Of a DNA stretch of 5,236 bases, positions 4,361-5,236 are shown piece by piece; positions within the stretch are counted from its first letter, which is position 1, and the number at the start of each line of letters is the position of its first letter. The stretch is from NCBI GenBank assembly GCA_964423545.1, contig CAYRFV010000349.1, forward strand, positions 1 to 5,236, read 5' to 3'. Under the pieces are notes generated by a model. The model had not been told where the DNA came from and made no database searches. It was given only the letters and a program-made list of their open reading frames with translations. Made by a program: the position numbers and the translations under genes. The DNA is from JALOOE01 sp964423545. Its GTDB lineage: Bacteria; Chloroflexota; Anaerolineae; CG2-30-64-16.

Positions 4361-5234
4361 TAGACACCTGCGGCAGATAAGCGCAGCGACTCGCCGGCAC
4401 AATGGGCCGCCCATCGAGCAGCGCCGCGTAGTACGCCTGCGTCCGCTCGACGTACCGGCGACCGATGCTGGGCCGCGGCGGCGTGGCGGTCGCCGGCTCG
4501 ATGTAGGCCTGCTCGCCATAGAGGTTCCAAGCGTACAGGACGATCAGCCGCAACCGGTCGCGCTGTTCGGCCAATTGCTGCCACTGGCGCTCGTAGGCGC
4601 ACTGCGTGAGCAGGGGATCAAGCGAGCGCGGCGGCCAGGTGATGTAGGTGGCGCCCATTTGCTTGGCTGGGTATTCGTCAAAGCGTGGGGTGACAAAGGT
4701 CACGCCGTCGTCGGACAGCCCGGAGATGGGGTCTTGCGGCGGGCCGAAGAACCAGTCCCAAGCCGGGCGGGCCTGCTCGCAGTGGTATTGACGAGCCACA
4801 TCCTGGCGGGCGCAGCCGGTCCAATGGCGCACCGTATAGCTGATCGGTACGCTATGCGCCAACGTCGTGGTCAGCGTCATCGGGTCGAACGCGAGCAGCA
4901 GCGGTTTGCCCTCCCACTGAAACCACAGGTTGCTGTACTCTTCCCGGCCGTAGTAGTTGGCCCAGAGCCAGTCCAGCGCCAACGCCCGCTGCGCCGGCAG
5001 CAGCAAGCTCGGCGTGATGTGGGCCTGCGTCTGGACGAACGGCTCGACGATCAGGCTCGCGCTGATCGGGCGTCGCTCGGTGATGATCTCAGTGAGCAGC
5101 GCGTGGATGCCCTGATTCAGAGATGCATCGGGGTGGCCTTCGCTAATGCCATCCAGGTCAATGTCACCCCAACCCCACCAACTGACGAAGAGCGCCTGGA
5201 TGCCGGCATCTTCGAGTTGGTCGAGTTGCCAGCG
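4326..5234 (-). CDS. GH99-like glycosidase-type protein, 5'-truncated by window edge
   Basis: The frame is open to the right edge, giving 302 visible residues; the true N-terminus is outside, and the TTG at 5006 is internal. The start of the visible part follows the pattern of GH99 endo-alpha-mannosidase/mannanase-like barrels: a helix with AGIQALFVSWWGWGD and a DxDG turn (residues 10-29), a strand ending IVEPF (62-66), a helix with DWLWANYY, and then GKPLLLAFDP (109-118). In the animal endomannosidase the corresponding parts read like SWYPP..D.NG, HIEPY and an Asp-containing strand. Later come TWPPRS and VLYAWNLYGEQAYIEP, the latter a strand with Trp and Glu residues that could line the active site. 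The assignment rests on motif resemblance only; catalytic residues are not assigned. Any signal peptide would be off the window. It probably acts on glycans or is a barrel protein of unknown substrate. It shares the strand of the recombinase but is separated from it by the dif-like site and promoter, so it may be host sequence next to an integrated element. Confidence 0.65.
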   Translation of the reverse strand, partial: RWQLDQLEDAGIQALFVSWWGWGDIDLDGISEGHPDASLNQGIHALLTEIITERRPISASLIVEPFVQTQAHITPSLLLPAQRALALDWLWANYYGREEYSNLWFQWEGKPLLLAFDPMTLTTTLAHSVPISYTVRHWTGCARQDVARQYHCEQARPAWDWFFGPPQDPISGLSDDGVTFVTPRFDEYPAKQMGATYITWPPRSLDPLLTQCAYERQWQQLAEQRDRLRLIVLYAWNLYGEQAYIEPATATPPRPSIGRRYVERTQAYYAALLDGRPIVPASRCAYLPQVSMGSQVQGWLQR

Positions 5235-5236
5235 GA

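Noticed and set aside
4181..4602. Other - strand frames at 4181-4519 and 4303-4602
   Set aside because: Arg/Pro/Ala-rich out-of-frame readings of the glycosidase-like gene and the promoter region.

Overview
The window is bacterial: it has Shine-Dalgarno-led genes, stop/start overlaps and compact spacing. It looks like part of an accessory or island-type region. The phylum cannot be fixed from the sequence. The left part (about 1-3010) is moderately GC-rich (32 of 60 bases in one line I counted, 2281-2340). The right part (about 3230-5236) is clearly richer (39 of 60 in line 3301-3360), so the two halves may differ in origin.

Left block, + strand, apparently one operon. It starts with the 3' end of an MFS efflux-type transporter (2-1159, 5' end off the window). 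Next comes a 280-base stretch of overlapping micro-ORFs (1156-1440), joined to their neighbours by ATGA, ATGA and GTGA stop/start overlaps; two of the starts sit behind strong Shine-Dalgarno sequences. Then follow an unrecognised 148-residue protein (1437-1883) and a radical SAM enzyme with a Cys-rich C-terminus (1996-3009). Exporter, tiny peptides, small unknown protein and radical SAM enzyme together suggest a ribosomally made, modified peptide (RiPP-like) pathway. That is inference: no precursor family is recognised, and two of the three micro-ORFs overlap in different frames. A perfect 13-bp inverted repeat with a nested stem (1854-1953) lies across the end of the unknown gene, just before the radical SAM gene.

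Centre: 3010-3229 holds no convincing gene, only an imperfect inverted repeat (3013-3083).

Right block, - strand. A complete XerC/D-type tyrosine recombinase (4153-3230) begins at a GTG with a good Shine-Dalgarno. Its upstream region carries a consensus TATAAT promoter whose -35 box overlaps a dif-like 11-6-11 inverted-repeat site (4250-4277). Two further copies of the 11-bp half-site lie in the leader and at the start codon. This looks like the recombinase's own crossover or attachment site built into its promoter, so binding could regulate the gene. Beyond it is a partial - strand gene (5234-4326, 5' end off the window) resembling GH99-type glycosidases; a 10-bp perfect inverted repeat contains its stop codon.
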